Below are positions 46,601 to 54,489 of a stretch of 64,000 nucleotides of DNA, one piece after another. The stretch covers positions 310,001 through 374,000 of the forward strand of contig NZ_BLZR01000001.1 in NCBI RefSeq assembly GCF_014193895.1, written 5' to 3'. The notes beneath the pieces were generated by a model. It was not told the origin of the DNA, made no database searches, and saw only the letters and a program-made list of their open reading frames with translations. The translations under genes and the position numbers were made by a program. Positions within the stretch are counted from its first letter, which is position 1. Every line of letters starts with the position of its first letter. The DNA comes from Clostridium fungisolvens (lineage in GTDB: Bacteria; Bacillota; Clostridia; Clostridiales; Clostridiaceae).

Positions 46601-48171
46601 CATCTCTTGAGGAGATAATAAAAACAGATAAACTAAACTATGATAATAATAGTAATTTTAACATTTCTGTACCTATTGGTATGTTTGACGACCCTGAACA
46701 ACAGCTTCAGGGAGAAGTAATATTGGAACCTTCAAAAGAAAATATCTTTGTTGTTGGCTCAGCACAATCTGGAAAAACAGTGATGCTTCAAACTATCACA
46801 TATGGATTGATAAGAAAGTATGATCCTTCTCAGGTGAGTATTTATTTAATTGACTGCGGAAGTATGGTGTTAAAAATATTTGAGAACTCCAAACATGTGG
46901 GTGGTGTTGTTTTATCAAATGAAGAAGAAAAATGTAAAAATCTTTTTAAGCTTCTTAATACCATTGTGGTTGAACGAAAAAATATCCTTTCAAGTAAAGG
47001 TGTTGGTAATTTCTCTTCATACTTGGATGCAGGCTACAAGGATATACCTATGATTGTTGTAGCTATAGATAATATGGCGGCCTTTAAGGAGTATTTTCCA
47101 GATCAGGCAGACGAGCTTAATAGTCTAAGTAGAGAAGCACAGGGAGTTGGAATCTCATTTATTATAACTGCAGCAACATCAAATGCAATAAGCTATAGGG
47201 CTCAGGCAAACTTTGGTAGAAAAATCGTACTAAATTGTAACGACACCAATGAGTATAGCAGTGTATTGGGTCATTGCAGAGAAACTCCTAGAGAGAACCC
47301 AGGAAGTGGTTTGATAATGATGGATAGACGTATACTAGAATATCAGGTTGCAATTTTTGGTAAAGGTGATAAGGAAGCAGAAAGAAGTATGGAATTAAAA
47401 CAATTTATTGAACAGCGTAATCCAAGCTGTTCCTGCAAGGCACGAGAAATACCTATGGTTCCTGAGAAACTTATCCTTCAGCAAGCAATGGCAGCTAACA
47501 GTACTGAATTTAGAAAGAAGGGCATACTGCCAATAGGAATGGATTTTGCAACAGTTAGCTATTCATCAATAAATTTAAATAATTGTGGTTCAATGACTTT
47601 GCTAGGTGATGCTGAGTGTAAAGAAAGGTTTACTTTAAATCTGCTTCGATTGATGAAAGAAACAATCATATTCCACAATATCGAGGTTTATGTAATTGAT
47701 GATAAGGCTAAAGTATTAAAGGAGAGTTCATCATTTGGGTTTGTAAAAAGATATACAAGTGATGTTTCAGAGGGTATTGAATTTGTTAATGAATATTGTG
47801 ATGAGATTTCCAGAAGACGAGATGATGAGGATAGACCTTACTTAATCTTAGTGCTTAACAATGCTGAAGTCTTCAAAAAGATATGTAACGATAGAAGTGA
47901 CAGTAAAGCATTTACAGAAGTTATAAAAGGTGCAAATTCTGCAGGAGCGTTTATTCTACTGACAGTAGTTGATAATCAACCTGTTGGCTTCAATGCTTCA
48001 GATGTACTAAAGGCACTTAAAGATGAGCGGAAAGCTATACTTTTTGCTCCATTGTCAGAAAGTAAGATGTTTGAAATTTCAGGGAGAAATCGTAATGAAG
48101 GCTCCTTTGATAAAACTATGGGTTATAGATTTGAAGGCGGAGTTTACACAAGAATTAAAATTTTTGATTAA
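43660..48171 (+). CDS. essC: EssC/YukB, FtsK/SpoIIIE-type motor ATPase of the type VII secretion system
   Basis: 1,503 residues, the typical EssC length. There are two N-terminal FHA-like domains (about 5-100 and 115-200, with IRIGTSVDCDVRLRKE and IKIGGTNDCDIKITDKY). Two membrane helices follow (about 261-312), then three FtsK-type ATPase modules. D1 has GTTGSGKS (702-709) and Walker B HLIMIVDEFAELK. D2 has GSAQSGKT (1033-1040). D3 has a decayed P-loop (GDAECKERF near 1316) without GK[ST]. It drives export of WXG100 and LXG substrates across the membrane. The FHA domains could dock on phosphorylated Thr-motif proteins of the same operon. Confidence 0.96.
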   Translation: MDNRYKIIISSKKLYKEIELEPEAQEIRIGTSVDCDVRLRKELFFGQIELTFVKKNSEWSIFCSENLYISLGDVRKLLTKQLTHGEKITVKYQDSDNELFELSFMIDFDYEKKNYNKKIMISGRSQIKIGGTNDCDIKITDKYLGDDCFFLKYVNNKFQIEDYKTRYGIYVNGLKVTKEVIKDCDFFSVVGFSFYYKQGAIYTTSDNTLQVNGLSYELVENHNTHFEYPKFNRNTRIQYVVPEEELEIQQPIQKPQKPKNNIAMSLIPAVVMLAMTIVLRGVMGGGGTFVIYSAVSMTLGIVMSITVYFQDKSNYKKDYAKRIETYNKYIEEKRKVIEEVRADELRIRNLIYESLENSIREVECFGRRLFEKTPGDIDFLQVYLGKGKIVSSNEVKYTKQDFIDLEDPLAILPEQVAEDYRYIEDAPIISDFNASCGVGVVGEKSEIKQIIKNFTLDIAVRCFYGEVKFVYIFNENDVQEMSWIRWLRNVENKQLDVRNIICDEESKNVLLENLYIILSARENAKQENKELSFDEYYVIFVTDTSAISSHPVSKYIKNCADYGFTFVFFEEYEENLPQGCTEVIRIESKQKGIALKTKNGDELASFIYPSITNETALEVALKLGAVTVDEVTLEGQLTKNISMFELLGILSVEDLNLSERWNKALVYNSMAAPLGVKSKNQMVYLDISDKAGAHGPHGLVAGTTGSGKSEIIQTYILSMASLFHPYEVGFVIIDFKGGGMANQFKSLPHLIGTITNIDGREINRSLLSIKAELVKRQRMFSECGVNHINDYIKLYKASKVAEPLPHLIMIVDEFAELKAEYPDFMKEIISAARIGRTLGIHLILATQKPAGVVDNQIWSNSNFKLCLKVQTREDSNEVIKTPLAAEIVEPGRAYFQVGNNEIFDLFQSAYSGGNVPTGNSMNENIFQIYERNVWGKKTLVYTNRKKQIVTETKSQLQAIVEYVSDFCEAKGINKLSGICLPSLEEIIKTDKLNYDNNSNFNISVPIGMFDDPEQQLQGEVILEPSKENIFVVGSAQSGKTVMLQTITYGLIRKYDPSQVSIYLIDCGSMVLKIFENSKHVGGVVLSNEEEKCKNLFKLLNTIVVERKNILSSKGVGNFSSYLDAGYKDIPMIVVAIDNMAAFKEYFPDQADELNSLSREAQGVGISFIITAATSNAISYRAQANFGRKIVLNCNDTNEYSSVLGHCRETPRENPGSGLIMMDRRILEYQVAIFGKGDKEAERSMELKQFIEQRNPSCSCKAREIPMVPEKLILQQAMAANSTEFRKKGILPIGMDFATVSYSSINLNNCGSMTLLGDAECKERFTLNLLRLMKETIIFHNIEVYVIDDKAKVLKESSSFGFVKRYTSDVSEGIEFVNEYCDEISRRRDDEDRPYLILVLNNAEVFKKICNDRSDSKAFTEVIKGANSAGAFILLTVVDNQPVGFNASDVLKALKDERKAILFAPLSESKMFEISGRNRNEGSFDKTMGYRFEGGVYTRIKIFD

Positions 48172-48186
48172 AGCGAGGTGTTATTT

Positions 48187-48513
48187 ATGGCAAGTGATTC
48201 GAGTAAAGGGGTTTGCTCTGGGAGTATTGATACAGCGAAAATTTATGCTGCACATTCTCAAATTAAGGCCATTGTGGAGTCATATAAGGAAGTTAATCTT
48301 GAAGTTGCTAAAATTACGCAAAGCGTTAGAGAGAATTGGGTTGGAGAAGGTCGTAATGAATTTGAATCACAATATAATCTTCTCATAAGGAAGATTGATG
48401 ACTTTGGAGATACACTGAAGGAGATTTATGATGCTTTAGTAAAAGCAGAAGCGGATTATGAAACTTCAGATGATAAGTTGCGTCAACAATATAGCATGGC
48501 TATGAAAGGCTAG
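48187..48513 (+). CDS. WXG100-family secreted protein
   Basis: 108 residues. Two helices surround the WVG turn at 51-53 (RENWVGEGRNEF), and the tail carries YETSD (YxxxD), the secretion motif of T7SS substrates. Start chosen at ATG 48187 after GCGAGG; an in-frame GTG at 48178 is too close to that site. It begins 15 bases after EssC and heads a substrate set with the next two genes, so it may be the targeting partner of the effector at 48977. Confidence 0.87.
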   Translation: MASDSSKGVCSGSIDTAKIYAAHSQIKAIVESYKEVNLEVAKITQSVRENWVGEGRNEFESQYNLLIRKIDDFGDTLKEIYDALVKAEADYETSDDKLRQQYSMAMKG

Positions 48514-48530
48514 TGAGAGGAGGTTTGTAA

Positions 48531-48962
48531 ATGGCTAGTAGTTCCTATTACTACAGTAAATATAGGGAGAAAAAAAATGAAGTTGAGGATTATGAGGATA
48601 ACTTAAAAGATTTGCATAAAATTCTGGATAATCTAAACTATGACCTTGGAGATGAAATAAGTTACGTCAACAATGAACTCGATGCTTTAGTAAACAACCT
48701 TAATGATGCCGTACGTCATAATAATTTCTTTACAACAAAAGCTAATGCTTTTGAAATGAAAAAGGCGAAATCAGTAGATGCAGATAGCCAATTGGGGGCA
48801 TCAAAGTATGCACTTGAGGAGGAAATTTCTCGAATAAATAATTTAAGGAATCAGGCGATTTCTGACAGGGACTATTACTATAAAAAGTATTTAGAAAAGA
48901 AAGCTGAAGAAAGAGCAGCTGCCGAGAAAGCAGCGGCAGATCTATTAAAGAAAATGCTTTAG
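48531..48962 (+). CDS. Coiled-coil T7SS accessory protein (DUF5082/YwqH-like)
   Basis: 143 residues, almost wholly alpha-helical with heptads and a basic/Ala-rich C-terminal helix (KKAEERAAAEKAAADLLKKM). The opening SSSYYYSKYREKKNEVEDYE and the size resemble DUF5082/YwqH-type Lap proteins that accompany LXG effectors, which form a shaft-like targeting complex with the effector N domain. There is no WXG turn. It sits 17 bases after the WXG100 gene and 14 bases before the candidate effector. Confidence 0.7.
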   Translation: MASSSYYYSKYREKKNEVEDYEDNLKDLHKILDNLNYDLGDEISYVNNELDALVNNLNDAVRHNNFFTTKANAFEMKKAKSVDADSQLGASKYALEEEISRINNLRNQAISDRDYYYKKYLEKKAEERAAAEKAAADLLKKML

Positions 48963-48976
48963 AAGGGAGGATTAAT

Positions 48977-50434
48977 ATGAGTGTAGTTTCAATATCCTAT
49001 AATAGTTTATCAAATGCTTCAAGTGAAGCTAAGCATGTTGCTAAAAGACTGGATGATTATGCTGATGCTATAAATAAAAGTGTTTATAAAAAACTAAATA
49101 ACTACAATGGTCCAAGGTCTTCAAATATTTCAACAGCCTCTAATCATATTAGTTCAAAAATTTCAGAACTCAGAAGTCAATCAGAACAATATGAAAAATA
49201 TGCTACTAGTCTTACTAACTTAGAAAAAGAGTGCAGAAGTACAGATAAAAGTGTCAGATCAAAAGTCTCAACATTGACAGCTACATTTAAGCAAAATCAC
49301 GGAATAAGTAATAGCAAGATACAAAATACATTTAATTACTTCCTTACTAGTATAGGAAATTCAACCGCCTTTGGCAGATGGCTTGGTGATGGCGATGATT
49401 TATCTGATGCAGAGGACGATTATTTTAAGCAAAAGATTGAAGATTGGTACAACTATGAAGGGGGAGAAGATTTAATTAAAGGGACTATAGTTGCCATATT
49501 AGAGATAGCAATTGCTGTAGTAACCGTGGTGGCAGCTATTACTACACTATTAGCAGGTGGGGCTTTGTTTGCTATGATAGTGGCTGTTGCCAGTTTAATT
49601 GGTGGCATTATAGCAGGGGTTAATGGAATTACTAATTTGGTTAATGAAGGCCGAGCTTATAATGCTACTAGGAATGGTGATCCCGCCACTGGCAAGAGAA
49701 GGAGTTCTGAAGATACTCTTACAGATACAATTAGAACAGAATCTGACAGTAAGTCATTGCACGGCTTAGCTGCAGGTATTGATGTGCTAGATGCTGTTTG
49801 TACTATTGTTTCGGTTGTTGGTAGTGCTGGTGAACTTTTGAAGAAGGGATATAAATGGACAAAAGGACTTACCACAGATGTAAAAAATATCAAAATAGGT
49901 GAGGTACTAAAAATAGATAACTTCAAAGCATTTGGATTAAAATTAAAAAATACCTTTACAAATGGATGGACCGAAATGAAATGTGCGATAAAAATGAAAG
50001 ATTCAGTTTATTTTGATTGGGCAAAAGAAAACTTTATAAGTGATCTTAAGAAGAATTTTAACAACAGTTTTAGGAACTTTGACTCAAAATTAGATTCACT
50101 TAAAACAACTAAAAATATATTGGGAGTCATAAAAGATACAACAAAAGATGGCTTATTTGCTGGCTTTGGTAGTGTTGCAAGGCCTTGTATTACAGTTGCA
50201 GGTTTACCAATAACAGCAGGTTCAAGGTATGATGCTATTGTTTTTGATGATTTTTATGATATTTATGACAAGATTGATTCAAAAGTTGTTAAAAATCCAG
50301 CTTTTTCAAAAGATTCACCAGTTAAAGCAGATGTTATGGAAAAACTTTCTAGAGGTAGCCATATAAAAATATCTATACCGGATACACATATACCGGAAAT
50401 TAATCAAGATTTTTCGAAAATACGAGTAGCTTAA
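48977..50434 (+). CDS. Candidate LXG-like T7SS effector with hydrophobic core
   Basis: 485 residues. Residues 1-130 are helical (YNSLSNASSEAKHVAKRLDD) like the LXG/WXG targeting region of T7SS toxins. A Gly/Ala-rich hydrophobic block (about 170-220, IAVVTVVAAITTLLAGGALF then a glycine-zipper-like run) resembles the membrane-active segment found in several LXG proteins. The C-terminal 250 residues have no recognised catalytic motif; YDAIVFDDFYDIYDKIDSK near the end is acidic. Likely a secreted antibacterial or membrane-acting protein, with the next gene as possible immunity factor. RBS GAAGGGAGG precedes ATG 48977. Confidence 0.65.
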   Translation: MSVVSISYNSLSNASSEAKHVAKRLDDYADAINKSVYKKLNNYNGPRSSNISTASNHISSKISELRSQSEQYEKYATSLTNLEKECRSTDKSVRSKVSTLTATFKQNHGISNSKIQNTFNYFLTSIGNSTAFGRWLGDGDDLSDAEDDYFKQKIEDWYNYEGGEDLIKGTIVAILEIAIAVVTVVAAITTLLAGGALFAMIVAVASLIGGIIAGVNGITNLVNEGRAYNATRNGDPATGKRRSSEDTLTDTIRTESDSKSLHGLAAGIDVLDAVCTIVSVVGSAGELLKKGYKWTKGLTTDVKNIKIGEVLKIDNFKAFGLKLKNTFTNGWTEMKCAIKMKDSVYFDWAKENFISDLKKNFNNSFRNFDSKLDSLKTTKNILGVIKDTTKDGLFAGFGSVARPCITVAGLPITAGSRYDAIVFDDFYDIYDKIDSKVVKNPAFSKDSPVKADVMEKLSRGSHIKISIPDTHIPEINQDFSKIRVA

Positions 50435-50445
50435 GGAGTGGAAGT

Positions 50446-51021
50446 ATGAATACACCAAATTATGTATTAAAAACTAATGAAGCACTTCTCGTCCCAAAAG
50501 ATGAAAGTGGCTCACATGCTTTTATTAGAAGGACAGTTTTGATAATAGTGAGTATTCTTTTAATTTTTTCTTTTGTTTTCCATGGAAATTTGTTTTCGCC
50601 AATATCATGGGGAGTTCGGCTGCTTTTGATTTTTGTTGGTATTAAAGCTTATTTATGGACAAATAACGAAAGAGTACCATCTCCGATACAACTACAGTTT
50701 TATGACGATTATATTATAGTGTACCGTGAAAAACATTATTATAACAAAAACCATATAAGAAAAGAAATTTTCAAGTTTTATTACAAGGATATAGAAACAT
50801 GTAAATTTAGAACTGCTACTGAGCGAATTAATATTATTGGAGTTGTAGAAGGAATTTTTTATGACTATAACAAAGATGGCAGTTTACCTAATGAACCAAC
50901 CTATCACAGAACTACAGATGGTGGTATTTGTTTTTTCTATACAAGTGCGGCACCAGAAGTGGATTTTGTAGCAGAAATTGAAAATCACTCCTCTATTAAA
51001 GTTGTAATTGAGAATAGCTAA
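50446..51021 (+). CDS. Two-helix membrane protein, possible immunity protein
   Basis: 191 residues. Two hydrophobic segments (about 27-47 and 52-70) are followed by a cytosolic beta-rich domain (QLQFYDDYIIVYREKHYYNK, FKFYYKDIETCKFRT) that looks like a YcxB/PH-type fold. I do not recognise a named family. It follows the candidate effector by 11 bases, the usual place for an immunity gene, and a membrane location would suit a pore-forming toxin. This function is inferred from context only. Confidence 0.55.
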   Translation: MNTPNYVLKTNEALLVPKDESGSHAFIRRTVLIIVSILLIFSFVFHGNLFSPISWGVRLLLIFVGIKAYLWTNNERVPSPIQLQFYDDYIIVYREKHYYNKNHIRKEIFKFYYKDIETCKFRTATERINIIGVVEGIFYDYNKDGSLPNEPTYHRTTDGGICFFYTSAAPEVDFVAEIENHSSIKVVIENS

Positions 51022-51086
51022 TAAATACTTAGGACAATAAATTAAAATACCATAATTAAAGAGTTAATATAATGGAGGTGTACCTT

Positions 51087-51626
51087 ATGGAGGATATAAG
51101 TTACTTTGCTAATGCATTAGCAATACAACGTGGGTCAAGAGTACTAAGAATAGGAATGGTGCTCCTAAAAAAGCCAAATAAAACTGAACTTGAAGAGCAT
51201 GCGGCTAAATCATTTAAAATTTCAATAATTTCAACTCTTATTGTAGTAGGGATAATTATTACTATCATTGGAATTACAATTGCTTATACATTTACTTCTT
51301 CCTTTGGACAATATTCTGCAAGAAGAGCAGGCACTGTTGAAGGTACCAAAGTAAGATACGTACAAAACACGCTAAAGTATGTTTCGCTTGAAGAGCTTGG
51401 AATTAATGCGAGCTCTGTAAAGCAAGGAGATGAAATTAGATTATACTTTGATGCTCAAGATAAATTGATAGGTGCTGAGCCTACAGCAAACAATGATTCA
51501 AAGATAAGTAGATTGTTTATCGTATTAGGGGGAGCCACTGCCATTTTAATTATATTTCCACTACTAATGAGGGTTACATACGGCAAGCCGTGGCACCAAT
51601 GGTACAAGTCTGTGATCAAGTATTAG
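51087..51626 (+). CDS. Two-helix membrane protein of the T7SS locus
   Basis: About 179 residues. A short cytosolic head (DISYFANALAIQRGSRVLRI) is followed by a first membrane helix (about 45-68), an outer domain of about 70 residues, and a second helix (about 138-160) with a short basic tail. No family is recognised. A component replacing EssA or a second immunity-like protein are both possible. ATG 51072 lies before the GGAGGTG site, so ATG 51087 is the true start. A 50-base gap separates it from the preceding gene. Confidence 0.55.
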   Translation: MEDISYFANALAIQRGSRVLRIGMVLLKKPNKTELEEHAAKSFKISIISTLIVVGIIITIIGITIAYTFTSSFGQYSARRAGTVEGTKVRYVQNTLKYVSLEELGINASSVKQGDEIRLYFDAQDKLIGAEPTANNDSKISRLFIVLGGATAILIIFPLLMRVTYGKPWHQWYKSVIKY

Positions 51627-51693
51627 TCTGTAAAGAAATTCAAAGAGGTAAAGTGAAACAGGTAAAGAGTTTTTTAATATTTAGGAGGTAGCT

Positions 51694-53019
51694 ATGGAAA
51701 CAAACGAATTGAGGCTAGAAGCCTTGGACCTAAACCAACAAGGCGCACTTCTTCTTAAGGCGGGAAATATACAAGCTGCAAAAGAAAAATTTGATAAAGC
51801 CATAGAAATTGATCCGATGTTAATGGAGAATTATAAAAATTATGGTGATCTTCATATGGCGACTCAAGAATACAGAGAAGCTAAAAGTATGTATAAGAAG
51901 GCACTCTTAATTGAAAAGAGAGGAGAACTCTATTTCCTCTATGGTAATGCATGTTTTATGAGTGATGATGTTCATGAAGGTCTTGAATACTATAATCTAG
52001 CTATTACTTCAGGCTATGATAGTGACGAGATGCTGTTTTTTATGGGAATGGCGTATGAGTATCTAAATGACCAACATATGGCTTTGAGGTATTTTCAAAA
52101 GGCATGTATTAAAAATCCTTCAAGACCAGATTATCTTATTAAGAAAATCACTACTTTAGTTCGTTTAAATATGATTGACGGTGCTGAGGAAAGCAACGAT
52201 GAATTATTGAAGAATAATCCTGAAATGTATGATGGATATCACCTGAAAACACAATTACTAATTCACAAGGGTGAACTTAAAGAAGCTATGGAATTTGCCA
52301 AAGCAGCTTCCATTCGTTTTCCACAAGATGCTGATTTAATGTACGATTATGTTAAATGTGTTGCACTAAGTGGCGAATTGGAGTTAGCTTATAAGCTTAT
52401 AGAAACTGCTAAAAAAATGAAATATTTTGAGGATTCAAAGCAAGCCTTTACAATGCTTGAGGCCCAAGTTGCAGCTGAGAAAAACGATATAGAACGAGCA
52501 ATAGCATGCTGCAAGGAATGTATTGCACTTGAGAACGCTGAATATTTTGATGGTGAAGCGCGTTTTATGCTAATGAACTTCTACCTTGCACAAAAAGATT
52601 ATGATAGTGCACTGGAAATTGCAACAACTCTTATCACAAAGGACCAGGAAGATTCTTATTACTATGCAGCTTTATACTATAAACCGTTTTGTCTGCGCCA
52701 GTTAGGAAGAGTGGAGGAAGCAAAGCCTCTATATAAAGAAGCTAATTCTATTTACCGTTTAGCTACTTTAGAAAATCCTTCAGCTATAGATATTTATTTG
52801 TATAGGGTTATGTGTTTGAAGGATATAGAGGAGTATGATAAAGCTCTAGAACTTTTGGACTTCATATTTGGAATCAGCGAAAATATCGCTGAAGTTTATA
52901 CATTGAGAGCTGATGTTTATCGTTCCTTGGGCAAGGCAACTTTAGCCAAAGAGGAACTTCAGAAGGCATATAAATTAAAACCTGACTTAAAAAATGTCTA
53001 TGAACAGGATGGTAAATAG
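51694..53019 (+). CDS. Cytosolic TPR-repeat protein
   Basis: 441 residues built of about twelve tetratricopeptide repeats from the N terminus (GALLLKAGNIQAAKEKFDKA, IEIDPM) to the end (ADVYRSLGKATLAKEELQKA, YKLKP). It has no signal peptide or membrane helix. It lies between the membrane protein and two WXG100 genes. A scaffold or chaperone for substrates or for the kinase branch is plausible. RBS AGGAGG precedes ATG 51694, and its stop is 2 bases from the next ATG. Confidence 0.85.
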   Translation: METNELRLEALDLNQQGALLLKAGNIQAAKEKFDKAIEIDPMLMENYKNYGDLHMATQEYREAKSMYKKALLIEKRGELYFLYGNACFMSDDVHEGLEYYNLAITSGYDSDEMLFFMGMAYEYLNDQHMALRYFQKACIKNPSRPDYLIKKITTLVRLNMIDGAEESNDELLKNNPEMYDGYHLKTQLLIHKGELKEAMEFAKAASIRFPQDADLMYDYVKCVALSGELELAYKLIETAKKMKYFEDSKQAFTMLEAQVAAEKNDIERAIACCKECIALENAEYFDGEARFMLMNFYLAQKDYDSALEIATTLITKDQEDSYYYAALYYKPFCLRQLGRVEEAKPLYKEANSIYRLATLENPSAIDIYLYRVMCLKDIEEYDKALELLDFIFGISENIAEVYTLRADVYRSLGKATLAKEELQKAYKLKPDLKNVYEQDGK

Positions 53020-53021
53020 AT

Positions 53022-53339
53022 ATGGCTTTAGCATATGAGATGAATACAGATATGGCATTTGATACAGATGCACTGAGGCAATTTGGAAGTAAGTATGGCA
53101 ATATTGCTACTGATTTAAGGTCTATGTCTGAGAAACTTGAAACCTGTCTTAAAGAATTAAAGGACAATGGATGGACAACACCTGCTGGAACTGCGTTCTA
53201 TAAAATGGTTAACACAAATTGGAGAGACAACATTGAAAAATATGCTGACTTGTTAGACACCTTAAGAGAAATTCTTCAGGAGGCTGCCTCTCAATATGAT
53301 TCATTGGTAGAAAACAATATAGAAAGAACCCAAATTTAG
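53022..53339 (+). CDS. WXG100-like protein with altered turn
   Basis: 105 residues, two-helix layout. The turn reads NGWTTPAG (Trp51 ... Gly56) instead of the usual W-x-G, with a 3-residue insertion. The C-terminal helix has SQYDSLVENN, near but not exactly YxxxD/E. It may pair with the canonical WXG100 protein encoded next as a heterodimer. Translationally coupled to the TPR gene. Confidence 0.8.
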   Translation: MALAYEMNTDMAFDTDALRQFGSKYGNIATDLRSMSEKLETCLKELKDNGWTTPAGTAFYKMVNTNWRDNIEKYADLLDTLREILQEAASQYDSLVENNIERTQI

Positions 53340-53399
53340 AGCATAACAGCCAGTGGCTGATGCTAGTATAGATTAAATAATAGGAAGGAGATAAAAATT

Positions 53400-53696
53400 A
53401 TGGCAAGTATTAGAGTTACCCCTGAAACTCTGAATGGGGAGGGAAATGATCTTATTGGTTACGCTGGAGATCTATCAGATATTCTTAAGACTATTGATAG
53501 CAAAGTACATGAAATTATTGATGGATGGGATGGTTTGGCTCAGGATGCATACTTCGAAATGTATACAACAATGAAGCAAAGCCTTGATAAATTTCCAGAG
53601 TTAGTGGATACCATAGGAAAAGCTACTGTTTCTGCTGCTGAAGCATTTGCTGGTGTTGATGAGCAGTTACAGAGTGGGTTTAAAGGAGCGCAATAA
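53400..53696 (+). CDS. esxA: WXG100 protein, EsxA-like
   Basis: 98 residues, the standard EsxA/YukE length. It has a Trp43-Asp-Gly45 turn between two helices (DGWDGLAQDAYFEMY) and a C-terminal FAGVDEQL, a Phe version of the YxxxD/E export signal. It is the last gene of the T7SS operon, with a strong AGGAAGGAG ribosome binding site, which fits an abundant secreted protein required by the machine. Confidence 0.92.
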   Translation: MASIRVTPETLNGEGNDLIGYAGDLSDILKTIDSKVHEIIDGWDGLAQDAYFEMYTTMKQSLDKFPELVDTIGKATVSAAEAFAGVDEQLQSGFKGAQ

Positions 53697-53727
53697 TACT
53701 TAGATATTGCTTTTAAAAAGAAATGGA

Positions 53728-53757
53728 TTTTGGGAGGCTGATTTTAGCCTCCTAAAA
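53728..53757. terminator. Bidirectional terminator between T7SS operon and RHH gene
   Basis: TTTTGGGAGGCT (53728-53739) pairs with AGCCTCCTAAAA (53746-53757) around a 6-base loop. With T residues on one side and A residues on the other it can end transcription from both the WXG100 gene and the convergent RHH gene at 53803. Confidence 0.7.
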
Positions 53758-53802
53758 TTGTTTATATCAATTTTTGCTGGTGGTTTATTTTTTAGGAAAT
53801 AA

Positions 53803-54312
53803 TCAAACATTCTTTGATTTATTAAGGATATGGTCATAGTAATATCTTATAGCATCATCAACCAAAGTATTCATATACACATTTATATCATCATCTAAGG
53901 CTTTTATATGATTAAGCATCTTAACTGTAGACTTTCTTAAGGTATAGGTTCTTTTAATAGTGAAAAATTCTCCGTCTACAGGAGGGGTTACTCCATTAGC
54001 TGATATTTTAGTGGTTCTAATATCTACTATGTTTTTTTTAGCTTGGGTAGAAGTATCAGTAGCTTTATTTTCATCAGCTTCTTTTATTATAGTCTTATCT
54101 TTTGAAGCATCTAGAGTACTGTGAGTATCACTGCTAGTGATATTTTCAGAATTATCATCAAAGAAGTTAAAACGTGCTACTAAAACTTCATTTGGTTTAA
54201 TATGTTGACCATCTTCAAAGTCAACAAATCCATTCATATCCACTTCTTCTTCTTCGTAACCCAAATCATCAGGTCCTATAACAAAGTCTTTACTCTTTCT
54301 TTTTCGTGCCAT
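53803..54312 (-). CDS. Ribbon-helix-helix DNA-binding protein
   Basis: 169 residues. An acidic, low-complexity N-terminal two thirds (GYEEEEVDMNGFVDFEDGQ, many Thr/Ser/Asp) is followed by a C-terminal RHH fold: a strand TIKRTYTLRK, helix A STVKMLNHIKAL and helix B NVYMNTLVDDAIRYYYDHI. This C-terminal placement is like plasmid ParG/CopG-type partition or repressor proteins. Its upstream region has a cluster of GAAGTTAA inverted repeats (54490-54624) that could be its operator. No ParA partner lies next to it. RBS AGAGGTG is read on the minus strand before ATG 54312. Confidence 0.75.
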   Translation of the reverse strand: MARKRKSKDFVIGPDDLGYEEEEVDMNGFVDFEDGQHIKPNEVLVARFNFFDDNSENITSSDTHSTLDASKDKTIIKEADENKATDTSTQAKKNIVDIRTTKISANGVTPPVDGEFFTIKRTYTLRKSTVKMLNHIKALDDDINVYMNTLVDDAIRYYYDHILNKSKNV

Positions 54313-54489
54313 ATTTAAACACCTCTCATTAATATTAATTTTATTATTAAGTGGGACATCTATAGATGAACTACTTCATATTAGAATTTATCCAAGGAGT
54401 TTAAGGACTGAACTAGTTTATCTATACATAAAGTATATATGCCATTAATCATTATAACTTTGGCTTTAAATTGTAAATTTTTTAAAAAC

